In this document: in pieces, positions 1 through 8,109 of the stretch
Numbering within the stretch: the first letter of the stretch is position 1
Layout of the letters: each line of letters opens with the position of its first letter
NCBI GenBank assembly: GCA_031119475.1
Contig: JAVHXV010000001.1
Location: forward strand, 669,116-733,115
Length of the DNA stretch: 64,000 nt
Direction: 5' to 3'
Source: Pedobacter sp.
Lineage (GTDB): Bacteria; Bacteroidota; Bacteroidia; Sphingobacteriales; Sphingobacteriaceae
Notes under the pieces: model-generated
What the model saw: only the letters and a program-made list of their open reading frames with translations
Database searches by the model: none
What the model was told of the DNA's origin: nothing
Made by a program: the position numbers and the translations under genes

Positions 1-87
1 GAAAAGTTCTGTAGTGCGGTGGAGGGGATCATCGAAGGTTATGAAAAGTCTGTGCTGGAAAATGCACTTGTGGTTCCAATTCGTTAG
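1..87 (+). CDS. C-terminal end of an unidentified protein (partial)
   Basis: Frame 1 is open from the first base and ends with TAG at 85-87, giving 28 residues that end in ...LVVPIR. A strong intrinsic terminator follows 10 bases later, as expected for the end of a real + strand gene. Too little is present to name the protein. Confidence 0.6.
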   Translation, partial: EKFCSAVEGIIEGYEKSVLENALVVPIR

Positions 88-97
88 GCTGATAAAC

Positions 98-127
98 AAA
101 AAAAGGTTCCACCAGCGGAACCTTTTT
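98..127 (+). terminator. Intrinsic terminator after the partial left-edge gene
   Basis: A perfect 11-bp stem pairs AAAAAGGTTCC (100-110) with GGAACCTTTTT (117-127) around a 6-base loop. It is A-rich upstream and T-rich downstream, so it could terminate transcription from both sides. Confidence 0.85.
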
Positions 128-250
128 CCTGAAGAGAGAAATTAATTATCCTGCTCTTGAATTTCTTATTGGTATAACAACCTATTGGTCAAGTTGTTTT
201 AATGTTGGGTGCCTTTAATGGTTCAAGTATTAACTTTTTTAGGGCTTGGG

Positions 251-469
251 CTAAACGGCCAAGGCTTGTTTCAGCGTATCTGCATGTTCAAATGAGATGA
301 GCGCCACTTTGGGAAAGTCCATGAAGTTGATTTTTGAGATGATTGAGCTTGCAGAATAGTTGGAAAGGGCTGCGCTGTATATGAGATTTATTTCATCTTC
401 TTCTTTTGCAATTGCGATGAGCTCGATGCGCACAGATCTTGGTGAGACGTACTGGTAGTGGTATTTCAT
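251..469 (-). CDS. Small hypothetical protein, 72 aa
   Basis: I do not recognise a family. The 72-residue product starts MKYHYQYVSPRSVRIELI and has an alternating beta/alpha look, including SIISKINFMDFPKVALISFE. It has no signal peptide or membrane segment. It is divergent from the DUF3253 gene, so the roughly 85 bases between them probably hold both promoters. The well-formed protein-like composition supports a real gene; the function is unknown. Confidence 0.55.
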   Translation of the reverse strand: MKYHYQYVSPRSVRIELIAIAKEEDEINLIYSAALSNYSASSIISKINFMDFPKVALISFEHADTLKQALAV

Positions 470-554
470 TTGGGCGTTTTAGATGCCCTAAGATAGTTTT
501 TTTGGGAATAATATCGGAGTGAAATCTTTTAGGAAATCCAATTGTTACATTGTC

Positions 555-800
555 ATGGATGGAAATGCAGCCATTGAAAAGAAGATTCTGGAAATCGCTA
601 TCGAACGCGGTCCGGATAAGACCACCTGTCCATCGGATATTGCAAGGATGATGTTTCCCAATGACTGGCGCAGGCACATGGAAAAAGTGCGCTGTGTTGC
701 GGTCGAGCTGCAGCGCAAGGGCAAGGTGCTGATCACCCAAAAAGGGAAGCCGATCGATATCGAGCATATCAAGGGGCCAATCCGAATTAAGATCAGCTAA
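555..800 (+). CDS. DUF3253 domain protein
   Basis: An 81-residue protein matching the DUF3253 family, whose role is not established. The family pattern is visible: an N-terminal helix (AIEKKILEIAIERG), then TCPSDIARMMFPNDWR, then VRCVAVELQRKGKVLITQKG followed by PIDIEHIKGPIRIK. The layout resembles a small winged-helix fold. The start at 555 (ATG) fits the family; an in-frame GTG at 519 would add 12 residues and is less likely. It converges with the SdiA-regulated-like gene, whose stop lies 10 bases downstream. Confidence 0.75.
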   Translation: MDGNAAIEKKILEIAIERGPDKTTCPSDIARMMFPNDWRRHMEKVRCVAVELQRKGKVLITQKGKPIDIEHIKGPIRIKIS

Positions 801-809
801 TTCATTCTG

Positions 810-1778
810 TTATTTTGAACCTAGCTGCATCTTTGCTAGTTTGGCCGGTTCCTTTATCCCTTCGGTAGAAATATAGAGTTCGCCCTGCGGGCTGAACATT
901 AGTCCCTCTACCTGCGGGAACTCCTTTTTGTCCACCGAAAGGTAATGCTTTGGTGTAAAGCCGGAAGTGAGTATGAGAATCCGCTGGTTCGGTCCATCGG
1001 CAATGTAGATTTCCTTCGTCGTAGGATGGATGGCGAGCTCAGATGGCCTGATAACAGAGCCTCCAGATTTCTTTTTGCCCTTTTTCTTCCCAGTTTCCTG
1101 CTGAACATTTTCGCAGGATACGATAGGGTCATCCAGCCTGATGGAGAAGATAGGAGCTGCTGCCATTTGTTTGCTCTTCAGATCGAAGCTGTAGAAATGT
1201 TTTTCGGTAGCTCCCTTTTTGCCGTCCTTCTGACCAAGGATGAGCCGGTTGTTCTGCGCGTCATGGTGGAGGGTTTCGATGTTGTCTGTTGTTGTCAGGC
1301 CAAGCTGGTGCTGTTTGATCAGTTTTCCGCTGGAAGAGATTTCAAAAAGGTTGCCGTCCGACCTCACAACATAAAAGGTTCCACCCACATTAGCAATGCC
1401 CTCATAGTCGCCGTTTGGCCCAAAGGGTAGTTTCCTTTCGACTTTTTTTGCTGCCATATCGTAGATGAAGATGGTTCCGAGCTGGTCCTGCACCATGGCG
1501 ACTTTGCTGCTTCCCAGCCAGGCGATGCCCGATACTTCCAGCAGTTTCTTTGGCAGTTCCCAGATCTGTTGCGCCGTAGGCGTACCGCCAAAACAGTCTG
1601 CGCTCTCGGTGGATTCAACAGGTTCCGCTTTATCCTTTTTGGACTTCTTTTTCTTTTTGCCTTCCTTTTCACTGGACAGGTTTTTATCTGATGTTCCGGT
1701 GTAGATGTATGCGCCTCCGGCAAGGATGGCAATGGCCAAGATCCCGATGAGGATAAAAGCGAGTCTGTTGTTTTTCAT
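810..1778 (-). CDS. Membrane-anchored SdiA-regulated-like beta-propeller protein
   Basis: A 322-residue protein with one N-terminal membrane anchor (about residues 7-27, LAFILIGILAIAILAGGAYI), a very lysine-rich linker (about 40-50), then a beta-propeller-like domain. Repeats such as VSGIAWLGSSKVAMVQDQLG, GDYEGIANVGGTFYVVRSDG and QVEGLMFSPQGELYISTEG are typical of the SdiA-regulated / esterase-like phytase family, whose members sit in the periplasm. A second lysine-rich stretch (KKKGKKK) interrupts the domain near residue 235. The substrate is unknown. It lies next to, and in the same direction as, the pyrophosphatase gene, 40 bases downstream, and may share its transcript. Confidence 0.7.
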   Translation of the reverse strand: MKNNRLAFILIGILAIAILAGGAYIYTGTSDKNLSSEKEGKKKKKSKKDKAEPVESTESADCFGGTPTAQQIWELPKKLLEVSGIAWLGSSKVAMVQDQLGTIFIYDMAAKKVERKLPFGPNGDYEGIANVGGTFYVVRSDGNLFEISSSGKLIKQHQLGLTTTDNIETLHHDAQNNRLILGQKDGKKGATEKHFYSFDLKSKQMAAAPIFSIRLDDPIVSCENVQQETGKKKGKKKSGGSVIRPSELAIHPTTKEIYIADGPNQRILILTSGFTPKHYLSVDKKEFPQVEGLMFSPQGELYISTEGIKEPAKLAKMQLGSK

Positions 1779-1818
1779 AGGTAACGTATCGTAGTAGGTT
1801 TATAACAGTATATTTCAG

Positions 1819-2427
1819 TTATGGTTTTTTGGCGTTGCTTCTAATATATTCTAGGGTCTCTTTTTGGCTGGCCCAGCCAAGGGAGCTTGCGGGCTCTGTA
1901 TCGTAGCTGAGGAACCATTTTTCGATGATCTCCAGTACAGCAGGTTTTTTCGCCCTGAGCTCTTCAAGGGTCGTAATGCCGAGGGCATTAAGCTTTTGAT
2001 CTGCTGGCACGGCAATGACCTTGAAGTCCTCTTCATCGTTGTCGATCAGTTTGAGCATGGTGATGGGGATGACGGGCATGACCGTTCCGCTCGGCTGGGT
2101 TTCGCAGATGACGATAATGTCGACGGGATCTCCGTCGCCGCCCTTTTGGCTGTCGGACAGCGTGGATGGAACAAAGCCGTAGTTGCCAGGATAGGGAAGG
2201 AACGGGATGATGCGGTCCCTGCCATCCCGCTGGTCGGTTTTGAACTGCTTCGTATCTGGATCGAATTCGATCTTTTTATTGGTGCCCGCGGGGATCTCGA
2301 TGACCGCATTTAGCTTTCCATTTGCATCAAAGGTCGGAATGGACTTATAGTCCTTTTTACCGCCACATGACATCTGGAACAGGAACAGGACGATGATCGA
2401 GAAGCGGTAGAAGGTCTGTCTGTGCAT
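1819..2427 (-). CDS. ppa: Inorganic pyrophosphatase, family I, predicted lipoprotein
   Basis: A 202-residue family I inorganic diphosphatase, which hydrolyses pyrophosphate to two phosphates using Mg2+. The family landmarks are present: VIEIPAGTNKKIEFD, the YPGNYGFVPST segment and the metal-binding GDGDPVDIIV. Unusually for this normally cytosolic enzyme, it begins with a signal peptide ending in a lipobox (LFLFQMSC, Cys about 20), so it is probably a lipid-anchored periplasmic protein. Exported forms are known in Bacteroidetes. The start at 2427 gives the complete signal peptide. It is divergent from the GNAT gene. Confidence 0.88.
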   Translation of the reverse strand: MHRQTFYRFSIIVLFLFQMSCGGKKDYKSIPTFDANGKLNAVIEIPAGTNKKIEFDPDTKQFKTDQRDGRDRIIPFLPYPGNYGFVPSTLSDSQKGGDGDPVDIIVICETQPSGTVMPVIPITMLKLIDNDEEDFKVIAVPADQKLNALGITTLEELRAKKPAVLEIIEKWFLSYDTEPASSLGWASQKETLEYIRSNAKKP

Positions 2428-2547
2428 AATTATATAACATCCCGCTGGCTAAGAATGTTTAAGATGAGGATGAGGTCTTGGACCTCGGATTTTTGCCTTG
2501 AGGAAGTATTTGGTTCTTTTTTCTACTTTTACGCCTTAATATTTTAT

Positions 2548-3066
2548 ATGGAGATCATTAAGGCGGACCTTGCGGATATCAGCGAACTGAATGTACTTGT
2601 CAACTCGGCCTATCGCGGGGAAGGGTCAAAAAAGGGCTGGACGACCGAGGCGGAGATACTGGACGGTATCCGTATCGATGAAGATGCGTTATCGGATATG
2701 CTTGCTGATCCAAAGGTAACGATCCTAAAATATCTTGATGAAAACGGAAGCATCACCGGTACAGTGTGCCTGGAGCCTAAGGGCAACAGGCTGTACCTAG
2801 GCATGTTTGCCGTTTCTCCCTTAGCGCAGGGCAGTGGCATCGGGAAAAAACTCATGCTGGCCGCTGAAGAATTTGCACTGGAGAATGGATGCGATCGGAT
2901 ACTGATCTCGGTGATCGGTACGAGGTCCGAACTGATTGCCTGGTACAAGAGGCATGGCTATGTGGCTACCGGTGGTTCGATCGCCTTTGAGGATATCGAG
3001 GGCAGGTTCGGCGATCCAAAGGTGGAGGGCATAGAGCTGGTCTACATGGAAAAACCATTAACCTAA
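2548..3066 (+). CDS. GNAT family N-acetyltransferase
   Basis: A 172-residue GNAT-fold acetyltransferase that would transfer acetyl from acetyl-CoA to an unknown amine. The acetyl-CoA pyrophosphate-binding motif A is clear: MFAVSPLAQGSGIGKKLM (Q-x-x-G-x-G). It is followed by ILISVIGTRSELIAWYKRHG and a YVATGG strand. I chose the ATG at 2548, where the fold begins (MEIIKADLADI); the upstream in-frame codons overlap the divergent pyrophosphatase start and look non-coding. Its stop overlaps the msrA stop by 4 bases, tail to tail. Confidence 0.85.
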   Translation: MEIIKADLADISELNVLVNSAYRGEGSKKGWTTEAEILDGIRIDEDALSDMLADPKVTILKYLDENGSITGTVCLEPKGNRLYLGMFAVSPLAQGSGIGKKLMLAAEEFALENGCDRILISVIGTRSELIAWYKRHGYVATGGSIAFEDIEGRFGDPKVEGIELVYMEKPLT

Positions 3067-3557
3067 ATTTTATTCCTGATCATCTTGCCGTATTTCCTTT
3101 TCAGTAATGTCAATTTCGGGCTGATATACGTCTGGCAAAAGGGTTTTTCCGGGTTCTTGGCATAATAGTCCAAATACTGCTGTTGGTTCAGCTTGAATGT
3201 TTTGAATGGGATCACTTTGGTGATGATCGGCTCGTCAAACGTCGGCTGAAATTTTTCGATGGCCAGTTCTGCTTGCTTCTTTTGGTTGGCATCCAAGTAA
3301 TATATGGCCGAGCGATACTTGCCGCGCATAGAATGTATCGATGTACAGCTGTGTGTCAACAGGTGCACTTCGATCAGGGTTTCCAAGGAAATAATCTTGG
3401 GGTCGAAGGTGACCAGTACTGCTTCGGATAGTTCGTTGTTCGGCGGCCTGGATCCGATCCAGCCCTGTTCGACCTTATCGACGCCGATCAGCGACTGGAA
3501 GATCGCTTCGGTGCACCAGTGACAGCTGCCGCCAAATCCGATGGTCTTTCTGCCCAC
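3063..3557 (-). CDS. msrA: Peptide methionine sulfoxide reductase MsrA
   Basis: A 164-residue MsrA, which reduces methionine-S-sulfoxide in proteins and free methionine and so repairs oxidative damage. The catalytic cysteine is Cys12 in GGSCHWCTE, a variant of the usual GCFWCxE. Other family marks are VLVTFDP, HLLTHSCTSI and MRGKYRSAIYY. The C-terminus carries no clear resolving Cys pair. The start overlaps the stop of the upstream SRAP gene by one base (TAATG), so the two are probably translated together. Confidence 0.9.
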   Translation of the reverse strand: MGRKTIGFGGSCHWCTEAIFQSLIGVDKVEQGWIGSRPPNNELSEAVLVTFDPKIISLETLIEVHLLTHSCTSIHSMRGKYRSAIYYLDANQKKQAELAIEKFQPTFDEPIITKVIPFKTFKLNQQQYLDYYAKNPEKPFCQTYISPKLTLLKRKYGKMIRNKI

Positions 3558-4441
3558 TAATCGAAAAGAGATTTCTGCGGCTGGTTTTCGATCATGTTTT
3601 CGACCGGCGCATCGCCTGCGATGGAAAGCTCGAGTGCCGGAACATCCTCGTATTCGAACGGCTCACCTGGTTCCAGTGATGCCAGAAAATCCTTGGCCAC
3701 GGTGCAGGCATCCATCATTTCGGTCGGATATTGGGTGGAGGCGATCTCGGTGATGCGCTCATCTGATAGCTCGCCAGTCATCCATTCCCAGGCCAGCTCA
3801 TCGTTTAAGATGGTCGGCATGCGCTTTTTAGTGTTGTGGATCTGCTCCATCAGGTGGTTGGCCCTGGTGGTGACCAGTGTGGCCATTTCCACATGTTCGC
3901 CGGTTTCTTTGTCGTTCCATTCCTGCCAGATGCCGGCAATGTAGAAATAGGGAGCATCCTTCACGAAGATATGGTAGGGGAACTTGTCGACGGCCTTTAG
4001 CGGCAGTCCGGTCTTCTTATTGCGCTTAGGGATGTGGCGCCATTCGAAGATTCCCGATACGAGGAATAGGCACCTGCGAGATCTCGCTGCATCGGCATAC
4101 ATGGATTTTCTACCCTTTTCGCTGATGAACAGGTTTTCGTCCTTGGCGTTGAGGGTGGTATAGCCGATGTTCCATTTGCCGCTAGCGTCCTTGTAGCCGT
4201 CTCGGAAGTTCTTGACCGCTTCCCGGTTTTTGAGATAGGGTGGTACGATGCCCCATTCCATTTCCACGATATCAAAGTTGTCTTTTGCCTGGTTGGGCTT
4301 CAAGATCGCTACGTTCTTGTAGGCGAAACCGTTGTGGATTTCCTGCTTGGCAAGGAAATCATATTTCATCACTTCCTTTTCGAGTTCCTTGAGCCTGATG
4401 AACTCGGCCCTTGTCACTTTTTGTCCATAGTAGTAGCACAT
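3557..4441 (-). CDS. SOS response-associated peptidase (SRAP, YedK/HMCES family)
   Basis: A 294-residue SRAP protein. The family forms a stable thiazolidine cross-link with abasic sites in single-stranded DNA through the N-terminal Cys2 and thereby shields them. I set the start at 4441 so that the protein begins MCYYYG, placing Cys at position 2 as the mechanism requires; longer in-frame reading upstream lacks this. Other family marks are the FLVSGIFEWRHI active-site segment and HNTKKRMPTILNDE. It is 4 bases downstream of the 84-residue gene and overlaps msrA, so these three minus-strand genes form an operon. Confidence 0.9.
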   Translation of the reverse strand: MCYYYGQKVTRAEFIRLKELEKEVMKYDFLAKQEIHNGFAYKNVAILKPNQAKDNFDIVEMEWGIVPPYLKNREAVKNFRDGYKDASGKWNIGYTTLNAKDENLFISEKGRKSMYADAARSRRCLFLVSGIFEWRHIPKRNKKTGLPLKAVDKFPYHIFVKDAPYFYIAGIWQEWNDKETGEHVEMATLVTTRANHLMEQIHNTKKRMPTILNDELAWEWMTGELSDERITEIASTQYPTEMMDACTVAKDFLASLEPGEPFEYEDVPALELSIAGDAPVENMIENQPQKSLFD

Positions 4442-4445
4442 AAGC

Positions 4446-4700
4446 TTAGCTGTTTTTTTTGTCCCTGAAATACCTGGCAATAATCGGTCCGATTTCCTTG
4501 GCCTCGGAAAGCCTGTTAGGTGGTACCGATGTCCAGAACTTAACGCCTTCTTTTGATTCTCCCACGGTGAGCACGAGCATCTTTTTTCCATCGGGAAATC
4601 TGATGTGGAAGATGCGCTGTGAGCCTAGCTTTGATTCGGTGACCTCGAGCGCATGCTCCTTATAGTCGATCTGGAAATGTTCAGCGGTGGTGATTGCCAT
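4446..4700 (-). CDS. Hypothetical protein, 84 aa, in the SRAP-msrA operon
   Basis: An 84-residue soluble protein (MAITTAEHFQIDYKEHALEV...) with a mainly beta N-terminal half and a helical end (EIGPIIARYFRDKKNS). I do not recognise a named domain. It is the first gene of a minus-strand operon, 4 bases before the SRAP gene, suggesting a linked, possibly DNA-damage-related role (inference). Confidence 0.7.
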   Translation of the reverse strand: MAITTAEHFQIDYKEHALEVTESKLGSQRIFHIRFPDGKKMLVLTVGESKEGVKFWTSVPPNRLSEAKEIGPIIARYFRDKKNS

Positions 4701-4837
4701 TTTTAATAATGATTCGTATCATAGGAATAGTCTTCATAGTCGAATATAATCGTTTAAAACCGGATAATCATGGAAAATTTATCAAATTCATTTGTGCCTA
4801 ATATTCGGTATTTTTTATAAATGGTATTATCAGAAAT

Positions 4838-5164
4838 ATGGAAAATGTAAATAACAAAGTATTCCTTAGTGGATTTGCTGGCGCAGATCCTGAAGTGACA
4901 ACAATATACGACAATCTTAGATTGGCAAGGGTGAACTTAGCCGTAATTGAGCACTATAGAAATGCTTTGAATGAAGAAGTCAAAAAGACCCAATGGTTCA
5001 CTATCACCTTTTGGAACGCAAAGGCAGATTTAGTCGAGGCCAAAATCAAAAAAGGTTCAAGGCTTTCAATAAAAGGCAGGCTACAAACGAACCATTATGA
5101 AGGTAAAGATGGTATCAAAAGATACGCAGTAGAAATTGTGGCTAATGATATTGAATATCTTTAG
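4838..5164 (+). CDS. ssb: Single-stranded DNA-binding protein without acidic tail
   Basis: A 108-residue OB-fold SSB. Typical segments are NKVFLSGFAGADPEV, KKTQWFTITFWNAKADLVEA, KKGSRLSIKGRLQTNHYEGKD and YAVEIVANDIEYL. It ends right after the OB fold, with no linker and no acidic DDLPF-type tip. That tip normally recruits partner proteins, so this SSB could bind DNA but probably not the usual partners. It opens the AT-rich part of the window. A second SSB at 55321 does have the tail. Confidence 0.88.
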   Translation: MENVNNKVFLSGFAGADPEVTTIYDNLRLARVNLAVIEHYRNALNEEVKKTQWFTITFWNAKADLVEAKIKKGSRLSIKGRLQTNHYEGKDGIKRYAVEIVANDIEYL

Positions 5165-5189
5165 AATGATAAACTAAATTATTTAGGTA

Positions 5190-5555
5190 CTAATTTTTAG
5201 GGTGAGAAATTACAATTTTAACAGCTTCGGCATTTACAAATGTATAGCCAATATCATAGCAATAAAAATATGTTTTAGTATCTAGAAGTCTTATATGAGT
5301 ATGAAATTCTACAACAAAGCCCCTGCCTTTTAGTAATATAATATCTACAATTGATGAGTCTTGAAATATTGATTCTTTCAAGATCTGTCGATTTTTTCTA
5401 AGTACTTGGTTAATACTTCTTATATTTTCCTCATCGTTCGTTTTTAAAAGATTGTTGTAAGTATTTCTACAATGATCATTACAGAATTTTTTATCACTTC
5501 TTCCTTTTAAATATTCGCCACAAAGAAAACATTTACGTTTTTCTTCCATATCCAT
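5190..5555 (-). CDS. Zinc-ribbon protein, 121 aa
   Basis: The N-terminus holds a four-cysteine zinc ribbon: CFLCGEYLKGRSDKKFCNDH, then CRNTYNN. The rest (RKNRQILKE..., LKGRGFVVEFHTHIRLLDTK, YCYDIGYTFVN) is a separate conserved domain. The 139-residue protein at 53978-54397 has the same order and spacing, so the two are paralogues. I start it at the ATG at 5555, 2 bases after the LytTR reading frame stops; an upstream ATG at 5591 would overlap that gene. The function is unknown; nucleic-acid binding is likely. Confidence 0.75.
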   Translation of the reverse strand: MDMEEKRKCFLCGEYLKGRSDKKFCNDHCRNTYNNLLKTNDEENIRSINQVLRKNRQILKESIFQDSSIVDIILLKGRGFVVEFHTHIRLLDTKTYFYCYDIGYTFVNAEAVKIVISHPKN

Positions 5556-5557
5556 TT

Positions 5558-5910
5558 TTATTCTTCGAAATTTGTTTTTATCAAATAGCATTTAAAAATG
5601 TCATTCAAGGCGTTTTGATAATTATCACCAACCATAAAATAAAATCCATTTAGCATTGTTATCTGACCTTTTTTAATCTGATTTAAATGTTCTAGAGATA
5701 TAATGAAACTCCTATGGAGTCGCACAAATTGAGTAAAGGGCCTCAACTGGAATTCTAGTTGATAAAAGAAATATAAACTTTTACTTTTCGATTTACTAAG
5801 TGAATTAAGACATAATTGCGTTGCGCTTCGAATAGGACTATTTCATCAACTAACAGCTTTAAAATTACATGACATTCAGTTGTATCTTTAACTAAAATGA
5901 ATGGTTTCAT
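5558..5910 (-). pseudogene. LytTR DNA-binding protein, frameshifted
   Basis: Read on the minus strand from ATG 5910, the first 51 codons look like the first half of a LytTR domain (VDEIVLFEAQRNYVLIHLVN) and then hit a stop at 5755-5757. One base out of frame, the second half continues directly with QLEFQLRPFTQFVRLHRSFI and ISLEHLNQI, the LytTR core. A single-base frameshift near 5755-5765 therefore splits one gene of about 117 residues with no receiver domain. It starts 2 bases after the 423-residue gene, so it was the last regulator gene of that operon. A sequencing error or a programmed -1 shift could also explain it. Confidence 0.75.
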
Positions 5911-5912
5911 GA

Positions 5913-7184
5913 TCACTTAATATATTCGAAATCGTAATGGCTTCGCAGCCAGTTCCAATAGTTGGAAAATTGTTGGAAGTGAGCTTTTAAGACTTGTATT
6001 TTAAATTTCCTTTCCGCAAAAAAGATTGTAAGTAAGGCATCAGAGACTCTTTCAAATAAATAGAATTGTAGTGGATTATCATTGCTATTGATGAAAAAGG
6101 CAGTGTTTTCTTCATTTGGTTTTAACAGTATTTCATTTACCTTGAAAAAATAGCTTAGTTCAAAATAGCCATCTTTTTCTTCCCAGCGGAAAACGATTTG
6201 AGGTACATCATATAAAAACTTACATTCAAGCATATAGTTTTTTCTCGGTTTTTTCCTAATTCTTCTTAAGCCAGCTGTTTCCAATCGATGGGTATGTGGT
6301 TGATTAACAAGTAATGGGTATATGTCTTGCCATAACCAAAACATTTTTTTAAATCTATTAAATACTCTTGTGTCAAATAATTTTAAAAGGTATTTGGGAC
6401 CGCTTATCGTATCCGGCTCAATTTCTGCTAATTTTGCAAGTTCAACACTGATTTTTAAGATCGATTTTTGCATTGGGGAATATCTCTCATCATGATCTTC
6501 AGTAATAATAAATCCTAAAAAGCTTTTCATCTTTCTCCTGTCATTTGTTAAAACGCCTTCGTATGTTAACAAGAATGGAAAATGAACTGCTTGCCAAGAT
6601 TTTAACAAACAGTCTACAATACAGAATCCAAAGCCATTATTATTTAAATCATCGACAGATTTTTTATTCATAAAAATCATCTGTGGTCTGTTTATTTTTG
6701 GAGTTAATTCTGGTATAAAAAGTTCATCGCTGGGCTTATAGAAATTATCAAATCCGGGCTTCAAAAATATATCCAAACCTTGCCGATCATTAATAATTTC
6801 TAAATACTTACTATTTCCAGTTTCGGCATCAAAAAAATCTGGCCAATAATATTTACTATAATCTTGATAGTCATAAATGGACATCAAGTTGTTTAATGCC
6901 ATGTAGGCAAAATAACCAAGGAACTTATCTGTAGTATCTTCATTATCACTCACCAATAATCCCTCTAGAGTGACTTTCAAATAAACTTCCCTTTCATCAT
7001 CGTCTCCGATAGTTATTCCAACAGTCAATATTTCGTTTGCAAAGGATATTTTTCTGTTTGAAATTCTCTGCCGTTTTTTTACAACAAAGTCTGGATGTTT
7101 ATGATCATTTAATGTATTGAACGTTAGTTTGAAGGAATTTTCTTCAAAAGGTAGACGGAAAAAATTTTGAGAATTAACCAACAT
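5913..7184 (-). CDS. Unrecognised 423-aa protein paired with a HEPN protein
   Basis: I do not recognise this soluble 423-residue protein. It starts MLVNSQNFFRLPFEENSFKL and has a beta-rich N-terminal third, a central helical part (SPMQKSILKISVELAKLAEI), a basic patch (LRRIRKKPRKNY) and an aromatic-rich C-terminus (FSNYWNWLRSHYDFEYIK). There are no membrane segments or Walker motifs. Its start overlaps the end of the HEPN-type gene by 11 bases, so the two are translationally coupled, which points to a two-component toxin/antitoxin-like or defence pair (inference). Codon use is AT-rich like its neighbours and unlike the tra genes. Confidence 0.7.
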   Translation of the reverse strand: MLVNSQNFFRLPFEENSFKLTFNTLNDHKHPDFVVKKRQRISNRKISFANEILTVGITIGDDDEREVYLKVTLEGLLVSDNEDTTDKFLGYFAYMALNNLMSIYDYQDYSKYYWPDFFDAETGNSKYLEIINDRQGLDIFLKPGFDNFYKPSDELFIPELTPKINRPQMIFMNKKSVDDLNNNGFGFCIVDCLLKSWQAVHFPFLLTYEGVLTNDRRKMKSFLGFIITEDHDERYSPMQKSILKISVELAKLAEIEPDTISGPKYLLKLFDTRVFNRFKKMFWLWQDIYPLLVNQPHTHRLETAGLRRIRKKPRKNYMLECKFLYDVPQIVFRWEEKDGYFELSYFFKVNEILLKPNEENTAFFINSNDNPLQFYLFERVSDALLTIFFAERKFKIQVLKAHFQQFSNYWNWLRSHYDFEYIK

Positions 7185-8037
7185 TTTTTGCCTCCTTTTC
7201 TAAATAAATTACGTGCCCTTCACAAATATTAGCAACTAAATCAATAAAGCCTGATACTCTAGAAAATAGGACTATTGCGGTATCCTTATCTATTTTGAAT
7301 TCTTTAGCATATCTTGCCTGGGAGTAGCTTTTCATCAAAATATCAAATAACTTTTCATCATCTTTATTGCCATTAAAGAAGTATGAAAATGGGTCATTTG
7401 AAAAGGAATTACATAGTTGTAGAAGCCGTTTAAGGTTATGAAACTCGCTACGGTAACCAAGGCAAACCCTAATCAAACCGATACAGCTTTGTTCAACTGC
7501 TTGGTGGAGCAAAAAAGTTGATATTGTATATTGTTCGTTATTGAGGCACTCTTCCGATCCTTTTAGAAATCCTTCTGCAAGTGCAATACGATATTGAAAG
7601 TGATCATGTGCTTTTACAGCCGACTGGCCATAGTCATACCTTTTTGCAATCCCTCTAAGATTGATGCCATCATGGTTGTAAATCAGTTCTCCAGTTGACA
7701 ATACAGAGATGAAGAATCTACTGTTATTATTTATTGCTTCGGCAATAGCTTCTTGTCCATGACATAAGATAACAATTTCTCCATCTTCATACATTTGACT
7801 GGCATAGTCGCGAACTTCATGGTCAATTCTGGTTTTGGATTCGGTAACCATTAGCAGGGAATAATCCACTTCATACTTAGAATTTGATAATGAAAAAACA
7901 CCATCATGTTTTCTGAAATAGACATTGCTATTAAAACAATAAATCTGTAATGGCTTAAATTTTTGGATTAATAAGTCGATAAACGACCTGAAGTAGGCCT
8001 TGTGCTGAGCTAATGCTTGTAAAATCTGATGCTCCAT
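7174..8037 (-). CDS. Nucleotidyltransferase-like/HEPN domain protein
   Basis: A 287-residue protein whose C-terminal half (about 160-275) reads as a HEPN helical bundle: YRIALAEGFLKGSEECL, then YTISTFLLHQAVEQSCIGLI, HNLKRLLQLCNSF and a final YSQARYAKEFKID. The N-terminal half (about 1-140) has the size and position of a minimal nucleotidyltransferase domain (VDYSLLMVTESK, DGEIVILCHGQEAIAEAI), but I do not see a clean GSxxxGxxxxxSDID motif. HEPN-MNT proteins serve in toxin-antitoxin and defence systems. No RxxxxxH ribonuclease motif is evident, so it may be non-catalytic. It is the first gene of the minus-strand operon, reading away from the hairpin-rich region at 8038-8352. Confidence 0.7.
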   Translation of the reverse strand: MEHQILQALAQHKAYFRSFIDLLIQKFKPLQIYCFNSNVYFRKHDGVFSLSNSKYEVDYSLLMVTESKTRIDHEVRDYASQMYEDGEIVILCHGQEAIAEAINNNSRFFISVLSTGELIYNHDGINLRGIAKRYDYGQSAVKAHDHFQYRIALAEGFLKGSEECLNNEQYTISTFLLHQAVEQSCIGLIRVCLGYRSEFHNLKRLLQLCNSFSNDPFSYFFNGNKDDEKLFDILMKSYSQARYAKEFKIDKDTAIVLFSRVSGFIDLVANICEGHVIYLEKEAKNVG

Positions 8038-8109
8038 ATTCTCATTTTAGTTAATTCACTAGAATGAGTCTTCGCTAACAGATTGATAAATTTGGGGTCT
8101 ACCAACCGT

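Noticed and set aside
1-4700. Left attachment site as a copy of the tRNA-Lys 3' end
   Set aside because: By eye I find no second copy of the T-arm/acceptor sequence in the window, so the left end is probably outside it.
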